A DNA stretch of 64,000 nucleotides from Chloroflexi bacterium GWB2_54_36 (GTDB taxonomy: Bacteria > Chloroflexota > Anaerolineae > Anaerolineales > Anaerolineaceae), in NCBI GenBank assembly GCA_001796355.1, contig MGMG01000090.1, forward strand, positions 1 through 64,000, read 5' to 3'. The notes beneath the pieces were generated by a model, which worked only from the letters and a program-made list of their open reading frames with translations, searched no databases and was not told the origin of the DNA. A program made the position numbers and the translations under genes. Below, one piece after another: positions 45,799-54,192 of the stretch (the first letter of the stretch is position 1; each line of letters starts with the position of its first letter).

Positions 45799-47481
45799 TT
45801 AGGGGACGGAAGGAGTAGCTGTCGGTACGCGAGCGACCAGGAACCATTCCAAAACGGTCGCAAAGCGGTCGCTGGTATCCAGTAGCGGTCCCATGCGCAC
45901 GCCCTGTACCTGGCGGTCAACGCCGTAATTGTAAACCGGGTAGTAAAGCGGCAGTGACGGCAATTCATCACTGAAAATAACCTGGAAATTGCGGTACAAG
46001 CGCGCCCTTTCACCGGCGTCGACGGCAATCCGCGCTTCTTCGAGGTATTCGCTGGCGATTTTGTGGTCCCATTGTGAGTAGTTCTGGCCACTGGTTGCCA
46101 GCACTGAGTCCCAGAAGGGATACGGATCTGGATCCGGATAACGCGCCAAATTCAGGTCAACCAGCGCTGCCTGGTACTCGCGGTTCGTCAGGCGTTCCAT
46201 GACCAACACATCGTACGGCACAGCCTCAAGTGTCACTGAAACCCCAAGAGCAGTCCAATCCTGCGCGATTGCTTCAGCTACCTGCTGATGCCGAGGGGTG
46301 TCGGGGTAAAGCAGGGTGAATTTAAGGGCGATGGCATCCGAGCTTACCCGCTCGGCAGTATTTTCCGGGTTGACCGGGAACCCGGCTTCGTCCAGCAGGA
46401 TTTTTGCCCTATCAACATCCAGATCGACATGCGGGGTGGCGTCATAATACGCCCAGGTGCCGGGGAAAATTGGGCCATCGGCCAAAATTGCCTGGCCGTT
46501 GAAAATTTTATCAACGATGTACTGGCGATTTATTCCGGTGTACAACGCCCGCCGCAGATTAGCATCCTGGAAGAACGATACTTCAGCGTTATTCAAATTG
46601 AAAAGCACCATAGCCAGTTCAGGCAGTCTGCCAGTGTAAACCGCCAGGTTGGGTTCTGCCAAGGCAGCTGGCAGGACATCCGTGGAAATCTGGCTGATGC
46701 CCTGAACCTGGCCGGCCTGATAGGCCTGCAATGCAGCTGCGGAATCAGGATAATACCGGAATATTAATTGTTCGATGAACGGCTGTTTGCCGTAATAGTC
46801 AGCGAAAGCTTTCAGCACCAGACCGGTGATCTGGCCGTTGTCGACGATCAACCGGTCGAATTGATATGGCCCGCTGCCAACCGGCTGGATATTGAAATCC
46901 ATATCCTTAATTTCGTCGATTGATTTGCCATTGAGCAAGTGACTTGGCAGGATTCCAAAGGACAAGTAATCGAGAAAGGGCGCGAAAGGTTCGGGAAGTT
47001 TGAATTGCAGTGCAGTCGGGCTGAGCTTGACAACTTCGATTCCCGCCCAGAACTCCTGCAGATCCACCGGTACGTAGCTGCCCCCGTTCCGCAACAGATC
47101 GACGGTGAAAAGCACATCATCAGCCGTCAAAGGCTCACCATCATGCCATTTGACGTCGGGTTTTAAATCAAAGTTGTAAACTGTCCCATCCCGTGAAATG
47201 CCCCAGGCTGTTGCCAGGTCAGCGGACGGACTGCCGCGTTCATCGAATGAAATCAGCCGGCTGTAAATCAGGCGATCGATGTCGCGGTCAGCAGGATTAT
47301 CGAAATCAAACAGCGGATTCAGCCGTTGGAGGGACCCAACCAGGGCTTCCGTGTAAAACCCACCCTGCACCGGCTCGGTGGTCACATTCGGGCCGCCTTC
47401 CGGTTGTTCCCCCAACAATAATATCCCGACCACAATCCCGGCCAGGAAAATGATAAGGAGTTGCCATCGAAATTTTTTCAT
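45799..47481 (-). CDS. Oligopeptide-type ABC substrate-binding protein (SBP family 5)
   Basis: A 560-residue extracytoplasmic binding protein. The N-terminal hydrophobic anchor (WQLLIIFLAGIVVGILLL) lacks a clear lipobox Cys. The family-5 core includes LNPLFDFDNPADRDIDRLIYSRL, DVKWHDGEPLTADDVLFTVDLL and ALYTGINRQYIVDKIFNGQA. Ligands in the family are peptides, nickel or sugars. I start at ATG 47481 (MKKFRWQLL). The longer frame to 47559 adds a non-signal-like basic stretch. No Dpp/Opp permease genes are nearby. Confidence 0.92.
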   Translation of the reverse strand: MKKFRWQLLIIFLAGIVVGILLLGEQPEGGPNVTTEPVQGGFYTEALVGSLQRLNPLFDFDNPADRDIDRLIYSRLISFDERGSPSADLATAWGISRDGTVYNFDLKPDVKWHDGEPLTADDVLFTVDLLRNGGSYVPVDLQEFWAGIEVVKLSPTALQFKLPEPFAPFLDYLSFGILPSHLLNGKSIDEIKDMDFNIQPVGSGPYQFDRLIVDNGQITGLVLKAFADYYGKQPFIEQLIFRYYPDSAAALQAYQAGQVQGISQISTDVLPAALAEPNLAVYTGRLPELAMVLFNLNNAEVSFFQDANLRRALYTGINRQYIVDKIFNGQAILADGPIFPGTWAYYDATPHVDLDVDRAKILLDEAGFPVNPENTAERVSSDAIALKFTLLYPDTPRHQQVAEAIAQDWTALGVSVTLEAVPYDVLVMERLTNREYQAALVDLNLARYPDPDPYPFWDSVLATSGQNYSQWDHKIASEYLEEARIAVDAGERARLYRNFQVIFSDELPSLPLYYPVYNYGVDRQVQGVRMGPLLDTSDRFATVLEWFLVARVPTATPSVP

Positions 47482-47574
47482 AGGGTTGGAACGGGAAAAG
47501 GGCGCCCCTCTAATTAAGCGAGTCGCCCTGCGCGCAAGGATGGCAGGCAAAGCTGCCACCGGTTTGCTGGCCGT

Positions 47575-47796
47575 TTATCCGAATGCCACCGCCGCAAGGG
47601 TGATGAGCACAAAGACAACCGCCAGCCCAATGGTGATGAGGAAGATCGTTTTCTCGAGACCGCGCCGGGCTGAAAAAACCTGGCTGCTGTCCGCGCCGGT
47701 CAACCCGCCCAGGCCAACACCTTTGTTCTGGAAGATGACGCTGGCGATCAATGCGATCGAGATTATAATCAATGCGATATCAAGGTAGTTGGTCAA
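47575..47796 (-). CDS. secG: Preprotein translocase subunit SecG
   Basis: A 73-residue protein with two transmembrane helices (about residues 5-22 and 50-71) separated by the conserved loop QNKGVGLGGLTGADSSQVFSARRGLEK, which is typical of SecG. It helps SecYEG translocation. It starts just downstream of GAGGAA and is followed by the binding-protein gene after about 90 bp. Confidence 0.93.
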   Translation of the reverse strand: MTNYLDIALIIISIALIASVIFQNKGVGLGGLTGADSSQVFSARRGLEKTIFLITIGLAVVFVLITLAAVAFG

Positions 47797-47914
47797 GCTC
47801 GTTCCTCCATTTATTTAGACCCACGAATTATACCGTCCCCCAGCGGAAATCGTCAATGCATTATACTGCTGTGCGTAATAATGCTGTGTAACATAATGCT
47901 GTTATGAGAATGCT

Positions 47915-49045
47915 GTGCATGAATTTGTCGTAAACCTCCACATGCATACCCGTTTTTCAGATGGCACCGGTACGCATGCCCAGATCGCCCGGGATGCCAT
48001 CGCTGCTGGTCTGGATTGCATCATTTTTACTGACCACAATGTGCGCGTGGAGGGGGTTGAAGGTTATTTGCGCAAAGACGGTCGCAAACTGTTGATGTTG
48101 GTGGGTGAGGAAGTCCATGATCAAGCGCGCCAGCCGCAGAAAAATCACCTGCTGGTTTTTGGGGTCGACCACGAAATGGCCATGTCGGCCGACCAGCCCC
48201 AGCAGCTTATCGATCGAGTGAACCATGTGGGCGGGCTGAGCTTTATCGCCCACCCAATCGACCCGGCTTTGCCGCTTTTTCACGAGGATGATATCTCGTG
48301 GGAGAGTTGGGGAGTGCGCAATTACACGGGTATCGAGCTTTGGAACGGACTCAGTGAGTTGAAAACGGTCATCCATAATTGGTTTGACGCCGCCCGTTAC
48401 GGCTTAAATTCCGATTCTGTCGCCCACGGTCCGCACCCGGCGGTTTTGCAGCGCTGGGATACGCTGCTGGCGCAGGGGCAGCGGATCGTTGCCATCGGCG
48501 GCTCAGATGCACATGCGCTGAATGTGCAGGTGGGCATGTTCCAGAAAACAATATTCCCCTATTCTTTTCACTTCCAGGCAATCAATACCCATGTCCTGAC
48601 ATCTGACCCACTGACGGGGAATAATTTTAACTACGACCGGAAGTTAATTTACCGCGCATTGCAACAGGGGCATTGCTTTATCGGCTATGATCTGCCGGCG
48701 CCGACCCACGGCTTCAGGTTCACTGCCCAGGCCAAACAGGGCGTGCTATCGATGGGCGATCAGGGGGAAGTCCGCGGCGCAGTAACTCTGCAAGTACGGC
48801 TCCCGTTTCCGGCGGAATGCCGGCTGCTCCGGGATGGGCGAGTAATCAAAACCTGGATCGATCAGCAGGTTGGCGCGCATATCACGAAAGAGCCCGGTGT
48901 TTATCGGGTTGAAGCATTTATCCCCTACCTTGGCAAGCAGCGCGGGTGGATATTTAGCAATCCGATCTACTTGCGTCCCCCTTCTACCGAAAGAAATCCG
49001 CTAACAGGTCCGCAATGGTCACAAACAACGTTACCCGATTTTTAG
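47915..49045 (+). CDS. PHP-domain metal-dependent phosphoesterase
   Basis: A 376-residue protein with the PHP-type site LHMHTRFSDGTGTHAQIA, FTDHN, VGEEVHD and a later FIAHPIDP, with GGSDAHAL near the C-terminus of the PHP domain. Together these give the usual His/Asp/Glu cluster for two or three metals. A C-terminal beta-rich region of about 100 residues follows (VTLQVRLPFPAECRLLRDGR). It starts at GTG 47915. Upstream, the octamer AATGCTGT recurs three times at 14-15 bp intervals (47880, 47895, 47909). The substrate is unknown. Confidence 0.87.
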   Translation: MHEFVVNLHMHTRFSDGTGTHAQIARDAIAAGLDCIIFTDHNVRVEGVEGYLRKDGRKLLMLVGEEVHDQARQPQKNHLLVFGVDHEMAMSADQPQQLIDRVNHVGGLSFIAHPIDPALPLFHEDDISWESWGVRNYTGIELWNGLSELKTVIHNWFDAARYGLNSDSVAHGPHPAVLQRWDTLLAQGQRIVAIGGSDAHALNVQVGMFQKTIFPYSFHFQAINTHVLTSDPLTGNNFNYDRKLIYRALQQGHCFIGYDLPAPTHGFRFTAQAKQGVLSMGDQGEVRGAVTLQVRLPFPAECRLLRDGRVIKTWIDQQVGAHITKEPGVYRVEAFIPYLGKQRGWIFSNPIYLRPPSTERNPLTGPQWSQTTLPDF

Positions 49046-49518
49046 ATTCGCGTAAAATACCCTATACGGCTTTTGAACTCCCGGCTGAAAAGCTGGGTGC
49101 GCTCGAAAGCGCGCGTTTGATGGGAGTGGCACCCTCTCTGGTGTACAAAACCATCGTGGTGGTGCGCGAAAAATCTGCCAAACCGATCCTGGCGGTGGTT
49201 CCTGGCGACCATGCGGTCAATCTCAAGACCCTGGCAGTCGCTGTTGGCGAAAAAAAACTTAAAGTCCCTCCCTTACGCGAAGCAGAACAGCTAACCGGCT
49301 TGCAGGCTGGCGGAATTTCACCGCTAGCCCTGATCAATAAAGGTTTCCAGGTGGTCGTCTCCAGTGAAGCATTGCAGCACGAACAAATTCACATCTCTGG
49401 CGGGCAGCGCGGTTTGAACATCCGCCTGCCGGTGCGGGCATTACTCGACTTGACCCGCGCGCGGACGGCGGCGATCAGCCTTCCGCTGCCGGAAGGCGAG
49501 AGCGGGAATGAGGATTAA
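49015..49518 (+). CDS. ybaK: Cys-tRNA(Pro)/aminoacyl-tRNA deacylase, YbaK family
   Basis: A 167-residue trans-editing protein that hydrolyses mischarged tRNA, Cys-tRNA(Pro) in the typical case. Motifs are VYKTIVVV with the conserved Lys, AVVPGDHAVNLK, and GGISPLALINKG. The last 31 bases of the upstream PHP gene overlap this start in another frame, so translation is probably coupled. It converges on the GH13 gene. Confidence 0.92.
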   Translation: MVTNNVTRFLDSRKIPYTAFELPAEKLGALESARLMGVAPSLVYKTIVVVREKSAKPILAVVPGDHAVNLKTLAVAVGEKKLKVPPLREAEQLTGLQAGGISPLALINKGFQVVVSSEALQHEQIHISGGQRGLNIRLPVRALLDLTRARTAAISLPLPEGESGNED

Positions 49519-49533
49519 CGGTATTCCTTTTGT

Positions 49534-51150
49534 TTACAAATTGAACCAGCCAAATTGAAATGGCTTAAGGTTCAAATTGGTGGAATCCGGGACGATGCGC
49601 AGGTAACTGTTCAACAAATCCAGCCGCGGCTCCGTTCGCAGCTCGCGCGGAATGCGTGCTCCGCGTGACGTATCGCCCAGGTTGAAGATCGTGAATATTC
49701 CCTTGCCTTCCCATCTGCGGGTAAATGCAACCACTCCCGGGTTTTCGGTTTCCACCCATTCCAGCGTGCCCGACGCCAGTTCAGGGTGGGCTTTTCGCTG
49801 GCTGATCAGCATGCGCATAAAATTGAGCAGCGAATCGGGGTCGTTATCCTGGGCAACGACGTTGACCGATCGAAAATCAAACGGAGCAGTGTCAATCAAT
49901 GGGGAATAAAACTGGTCCGGTTTTGCAGTCGAGAACCCTGATCTGCGGGTCTCATCCCACTGCATAGGCGTTCGCACCCCATTCCGGTCAGGAAGCTCGA
50001 TGTTATCGCCCATGCCAATTTCATCCCCATAATACAAAATGGGAGTGCCAGGCAAACTGTACAGCAGCGCATTCAACATGCGGATTCGGCGCGGATCATT
50101 GCCCATCAAAGGCGCCAAACGGCGGCGAATACCAAGATTAAGCCGCATGCGCGGATCGGGGGCATAGGCGCGCCAAAGCGTGTCGCGCTCTTCGTCTGTG
50201 ACCATTTCAAGCGTTAATTCGTCATGATTACGGAGGAAGGTGCACCACTGGCAATTTTTCGGGATGGATGGAGTGCGCTCAAATACCCACTTGAGCGGAG
50301 CTGCATCCTGTTCGTGCAGCGCCAGATACAGCCGCGGCATGAGCGGAAAGTGGAAATTCATGTGCAGTTCGTTGCCGTCAGCAAAATACGGTCGAACGTC
50401 CTCAGGCCATTGATTCGCCTCGCCCAGCAGAATTCGGCCAGGGTAATATTTATCCAGGAAAGCCCGGACTTGCTTAAGAAAGGTGTGCGTCTCGGGCAAA
50501 TTCTCACAGTTCGTGCCCTCTCGTTCGTACAAATACGGGATGGCATCTGCGCGAAAGCCATCGATCCCCAGATCCAGCCAAAAGCGCATAACCCGCAGTA
50601 TTTCAGTGCGGACTGCCGGGTTCTCGTAATTCAAATCAGGCTGCGTGGGATAAAAGCGGTGCCAGAAATATTGACCGGCTTTTTCATCCCAGCTCCAGTT
50701 GGACTTCTGGGTGTCGATAAAGATGATGCGGGCATCCGGGTACTTCTGGTCCGAGTCGGACCAAACGTAGTAATCCCTGAATGTTGACGCGCGATCCGAG
50801 CGGCTGGCCTGGAACCAGGGATGCTGGTCAGAGGTGTGATTGAGGACCAGGTCGGTGACGATGCGCAGCCCGCGGCTGTGGGCGCCATTGATGAGCGCTT
50901 TGAAATCTTCCAACGTGCCGTATTCCCGCAGGACGTCGGTGAAATTGGAAATATCATAGCCGTCATCGCGCAGTGGAGACGGGTAAATGGGCATCAACCA
51001 GATGCAATCGACCCCCAGCGATTGAATGTAATCCAACTTGGAAATCAACCCTTGAAGATCACCCTGCCCATCGCCGTTGCTGTCGCAAAAAGCCCGAACA
51101 TAAACCTGGTAGAAAATGGCGTTGAGGTACCAGTTCTGGTTGTCATCCAT
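49534..51150 (-). CDS. GH13 glycosidase, trehalose-synthase-like
   Basis: A 538-residue alpha-amylase family enzyme. The opening FYQVYVRAFCDSNGDGQGDL and WLMPIYPSPLRDDGYDI match trehalose synthase (maltose to trehalose isomerase) and close alpha-glucosidases. The catalytic residues are visible: nucleophile in GIDGFRADAIPYL, acid/base Glu in ILLGEANQ, and third Asp in FLRNHDELT. A small C-terminal beta domain follows. ATG 51150 (MDDNQNWY) has AAGGGG upstream. Trehalose synthase is a good but unproven call. No maltokinase gene is fused or adjacent. Confidence 0.88.
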   Translation of the reverse strand: MDDNQNWYLNAIFYQVYVRAFCDSNGDGQGDLQGLISKLDYIQSLGVDCIWLMPIYPSPLRDDGYDISNFTDVLREYGTLEDFKALINGAHSRGLRIVTDLVLNHTSDQHPWFQASRSDRASTFRDYYVWSDSDQKYPDARIIFIDTQKSNWSWDEKAGQYFWHRFYPTQPDLNYENPAVRTEILRVMRFWLDLGIDGFRADAIPYLYEREGTNCENLPETHTFLKQVRAFLDKYYPGRILLGEANQWPEDVRPYFADGNELHMNFHFPLMPRLYLALHEQDAAPLKWVFERTPSIPKNCQWCTFLRNHDELTLEMVTDEERDTLWRAYAPDPRMRLNLGIRRRLAPLMGNDPRRIRMLNALLYSLPGTPILYYGDEIGMGDNIELPDRNGVRTPMQWDETRRSGFSTAKPDQFYSPLIDTAPFDFRSVNVVAQDNDPDSLLNFMRMLISQRKAHPELASGTLEWVETENPGVVAFTRRWEGKGIFTIFNLGDTSRGARIPRELRTEPRLDLLNSYLRIVPDSTNLNLKPFQFGWFNL

Positions 51151-51226
51151 GCTTATTCCCCTTACCTTGAAAAGGATCCGTTCCAGCAGTCGAGCCAAGC
51201 AGACTCATTGATTATATCAAATGGCA

Positions 51227-51272
51227 GCCAATTGTATTGGCGCTTGACATTGTAGTACAATTGTTCTATAAT
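51227..51272 (+). promoter_or_regulatory. Perfect-consensus promoter with overlapping dyads
   Basis: TTGACA (51244-51249) and TATAAT (51267-51272) have exactly 17 bp between them. The spacer contains the dyad TTGTAGTACAA (51250-51260), and CCAATTGTATTGG lies just upstream (51227-51239), so CAATTGTA and TACAATTG form an inverted pair bracketing the -35. A repressor site is likely (inference). It drives the lytic transglycosylase gene. Confidence 0.85.
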
Positions 51273-51299
51273 TGAAAATATCTTCTGGAGGAAGCACCC

Positions 51300-51896
51300 A
51301 TGGCCGATGTCCGAAAATTTATTTTTCCTGCTTTCATTTTTGCCTCAGCTGCGGTAATTTTCATCACCCGCCTGCTGTACAATCCCGAGCAGATCGTTCA
51401 GGCCGACACAGAGGAACAAGCCAGACAGGCAGAAATGGCAGCGCCGGTTGCTGAGATGCCCCCAGCGGAGAATCCGAATGGCTGCGCGCTGCCGGCCAGT
51501 TACCCCGAGGATATCCACCAATGGTGCCAACCGATCAACCAGGCTGCTGCGTACTACGGCCTGGATCCCCGTTTGATCGCGGCGGTTATGCTGCAGGAGT
51601 CGGGTGGCCACCCGGATGCCTATTCAAAAAGCGGCGCAGTGGGATTAATGCAGGTCATGCCGCGTGATGGATTGGCTGCGGATTTCATGTGCGCCAATGG
51701 CCCCTGCTTTTCCTCCCGGCCTACCATGGAAGAGCTGTTCGACCCGCAATTTAATATCGACTTTGGAACCATGATGTTGTCCGGGCTCATTTCGAAGTAT
51801 GGCGACATCCGCGAGGGACTGCGAGCTTATGGGCCAATGGACAGCGGGTACCATTACGCTGATCTGGTTCTGGCAATCTACAATAACTATCAATAG
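51300..51896 (+). CDS. Lytic transglycosylase, SLT domain
   Basis: A 198-residue protein with an N-terminal membrane anchor or signal (FIFPAFIFASAAVIFITRLL) and an SLT catalytic domain from about residue 75. The catalytic Glu is in VMLQESGGHPDAYS, followed by GAVGLMQVMP and a C-terminal YADLVLAIYNNY. It cleaves peptidoglycan, leaving an anhydro sugar. An extra pair of cysteines (CANGPC) is present inside the domain. GGAGGA lies just upstream of the ATG, below a consensus promoter. Confidence 0.92.
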   Translation: MADVRKFIFPAFIFASAAVIFITRLLYNPEQIVQADTEEQARQAEMAAPVAEMPPAENPNGCALPASYPEDIHQWCQPINQAAAYYGLDPRLIAAVMLQESGGHPDAYSKSGAVGLMQVMPRDGLAADFMCANGPCFSSRPTMEELFDPQFNIDFGTMMLSGLISKYGDIREGLRAYGPMDSGYHYADLVLAIYNNYQ

Positions 51897-52016
51897 GCAT
51901 TAAATGGACAGGGGTATCGGTTGAACTAAAACGGCGCTAAAAGATGTCAGTGCGGAACCAGTCGGTCTGTAATTTCGTCCGTGGTTATAATTGATTCATC
52001 GTTTTTAGAGGAATCT

Positions 52017-53012
52017 ATGAAACCACGCCTCCTGCCGTTGGGTATCTTAATATTTGCAGTCCTGGCCTGCACATTACCGTTTCAACCGACTGCAATGACG
52101 CCTACCCCGTATGACGGCGGAATCATTCAATCCCCGGCAGCGGCAGTCCAAGCGCAGACCGATCTGGCGGCAGTCCTGGGTGTTACCCCGGGTGAAATAA
52201 CGATCCGAGATATCCAGTCGAAAGTATGGAGCAATTCGTGCCTGGATGCCCCGGCCGCGAAAGAAACATGCGCCCAACAGCAAGTTGACGGCTATCAAGT
52301 GATTTTGGCCTACGGTGAAGTAATCTACACCTATCATACCGACCTGACCGGCATCCAATTACGCCGTATCCAGCAAGTCTTGAACCCGTCCCTGGCCGCC
52401 TTAGAGGCGCGGGCGCTGTTAGCCGGCATGCTGGGGTACGACCCGGAAACCATCCGGATAACCAACGAAGAAAACCTTCGTTTTCAGGATTCCTGCCTGG
52501 AAATTTCCACCCCGGAAACAGTATGCTCACAAGTGCAAGTGCGCGGCACGCGGATTGAACTGGAGGTCGATGGCGTCCTTTTCGAATTTCGAAGCGCAGA
52601 AGATCCAGTTGCGCCGGTGTTGGCCGTGGCGGCAGGGGTGGATGCCGGGCAACTGGTGATTATGATCTCGCGCGACGGAGGTATCAACCAATATTGCGAT
52701 AATTTGAACATCACACTGGCTGGCAAGGCTATCCAGTATGCTTGCGCAGGCGTTTCCGGGGAAGTTCCGGGAATCACGGATTTGTCGGTACAGGACCAGG
52801 CGCAATTATTGAAGTGGGTGTTGAAGTTCTCGCCATTCGATACCCGCCAGACCCGGCTGGATAATGTGGCCATTCATCTGACTTTTTACGGAGCCGGTCA
52901 AGAGATCGCGCAGTTTGCCGACCAGCAGGAGATCCAAAAGTTTGCTGAAAATCTATTCAGACTCCCCCAGGCCACGCCTACTCCGTTACCAACTGTTGGG
53001 CCGGAGGGCTAG
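52017..53012 (+). CDS. Lipoprotein with two tandem homologous domains
   Basis: A 331-residue lipoprotein with lipobox VLACTLPF (Cys about residue 18). Two related units follow. The first (about residues 42-112) reads LAAVLGVTPGEITIRDIQS ... SCLDAPAAKETCAQ ... YHTDLTG, and the second (about 124-190) reads LAGMLGYDPETIRITNEENL ... SCLEISTPETVCSQ. Each has a Cys pair that may form a disulfide. The remaining C-terminal region has another Cys pair. No function is recognised. ATG 52017 with GAGGA upstream is preferred to a start at 51981. Confidence 0.8.
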   Translation: MKPRLLPLGILIFAVLACTLPFQPTAMTPTPYDGGIIQSPAAAVQAQTDLAAVLGVTPGEITIRDIQSKVWSNSCLDAPAAKETCAQQQVDGYQVILAYGEVIYTYHTDLTGIQLRRIQQVLNPSLAALEARALLAGMLGYDPETIRITNEENLRFQDSCLEISTPETVCSQVQVRGTRIELEVDGVLFEFRSAEDPVAPVLAVAAGVDAGQLVIMISRDGGINQYCDNLNITLAGKAIQYACAGVSGEVPGITDLSVQDQAQLLKWVLKFSPFDTRQTRLDNVAIHLTFYGAGQEIAQFADQQEIQKFAENLFRLPQATPTPLPTVGPEG

Positions 53013-53060
53013 GTGGATATAATGAACAATTGCCCTCATTCCGATCATTAAAGGTTCACT

Positions 53061-53942
53061 TTGAAATCCGTCAGTCCCATCATCCTGGCGCTTATCGCCA
53101 TTTTATTGTGGAGCACGCTCGCTTTAGCAGGGAATGGTTTGCAAACGGTGCCGCGCTTTCTTTTGCTCGGAATAACCCTTGTAACCAGCGGAGCAATTTC
53201 CTTATTCCGTCGCGACGGGTGGCATGTTCCACTAAAAGTTTTTCTTGTTGGCGTTGGCGGCATCTTTGGGTATCACTTTTTATATTTCACCGCTTTCGCA
53301 AAGGCCCCTGCCGTCGAGACCAACTTGATTAATTATCTCTGGCCGTTACTAATCGTGTTGTTTTCACCACTCTTGCTTGTTGGGACCAGGTTAAAGGCGA
53401 ACCACATTCTCGGCGTAATTTGCGGCCTGGCAGGAGCGAGTCTGATCGCAACCGGAGGCAAACCCAACTTACAAGTTCAGTATCTTCCAGGATACGCTGC
53501 TGCACTGGGAGCCGCGATCACCTGGGCGATATATTCGCTGCTGACCAAGCGCCTCTCGCCCTTTCCAACGAGTTCGGTTGGGGCATTCTGCCTGATCTCT
53601 GGATTGTTGTCGTTGAGTATCTATTTCATTCAGGGCGGGAGCCTTAATGCCATTAGCATGGTTACGCCAACGCAATGGATTTTCTTGATTTTGGTGGGGA
53701 TCGGTCCCATGGGGGCTGCCTTTTTCTTATGGGATGCAGCGCTCAAACGCGGCGATCCGCGAGTCATTGGTTCATTAGCTTACCTGGCCCCCTTCCTCTC
53801 GACCTTGAACCTGGTCATTTTTGCCGGTCAACATTTGGCACTGATCTCTTTTTTGGCCATGTTGTTGATCATCGCCGGTGCCGTCATCGGTTCTTGGAGC
53901 GGGAATTTAAGCTTGTCAAAAACAGTGGCAGATCGGGTATAA
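53061..53942 (+). CDS. EamA-family transporter (drug/metabolite type)
   Basis: A 293-residue integral membrane protein with about ten helices arranged as two EamA repeats. The first half has FGYHFLYFTAFAKAPAVETNLINYLWPLLIVL. The second has GPMGAAFFLWDAALKRGDPRVIGSLAYLAPFLSTL, the conserved family motif. The likely role is export of an amino acid or metabolite, and the substrate is not identifiable. TTG 53061 is used with AAAGG upstream. A weak AACCCTC/GAGGGTT hairpin (53942-53967) follows and may end the transcript. Confidence 0.9.
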   Translation: MKSVSPIILALIAILLWSTLALAGNGLQTVPRFLLLGITLVTSGAISLFRRDGWHVPLKVFLVGVGGIFGYHFLYFTAFAKAPAVETNLINYLWPLLIVLFSPLLLVGTRLKANHILGVICGLAGASLIATGGKPNLQVQYLPGYAAALGAAITWAIYSLLTKRLSPFPTSSVGAFCLISGLLSLSIYFIQGGSLNAISMVTPTQWIFLILVGIGPMGAAFFLWDAALKRGDPRVIGSLAYLAPFLSTLNLVIFAGQHLALISFLAMLLIIAGAVIGSWSGNLSLSKTVADRV

Positions 53943-53991
53943 ACCCTCACGATCCAACGCGAGGGTTGCGTAGTTATAAATGAATATTTTC

Positions 53992-54000
53992 TGATATAAT
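53992..54000 (+). promoter_or_regulatory. Extended -10 promoter upstream of tRNA-Gly
   Basis: TGATATAAT is an extended -10 element. No good -35 hexamer lies at the right distance. It would give a leader of roughly 105 bases before the tRNA. Confidence 0.6.
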
Positions 54001-54113
54001 CGCCTATCGATGAGGTTACATACACACCTTTGCGCCAAACTTGGTGAGGTAGCCCTTAACTTCGGAAATGCCAACACTGTGTATGTAGCCTATTTGAAAC
54101 TACTAGGTTACCT

Positions 54114-54184
54114 GCGGGCATAGTTCAGTGGTAGAACGGTAGCCTTCCAAGCTACATACACGGGTTCGAATCCCGTTGCCCGCT
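54114..54184 (+). tRNA. tRNA-Gly (TCC)
   Basis: The acceptor GCGGGCA/TGCCCGC, D-arm GTTC/GAAC, anticodon arm GTAGC-CTTCCAA-GCTAC and T-arm ACGGG-TTCGAAT-CCCGT all pair. The anticodon is TCC. No CCA is encoded. The first REP-like unit begins 9 bp downstream, and no separate terminator is seen. Confidence 0.96.
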
Positions 54185-54192
54185 CTACTTTT

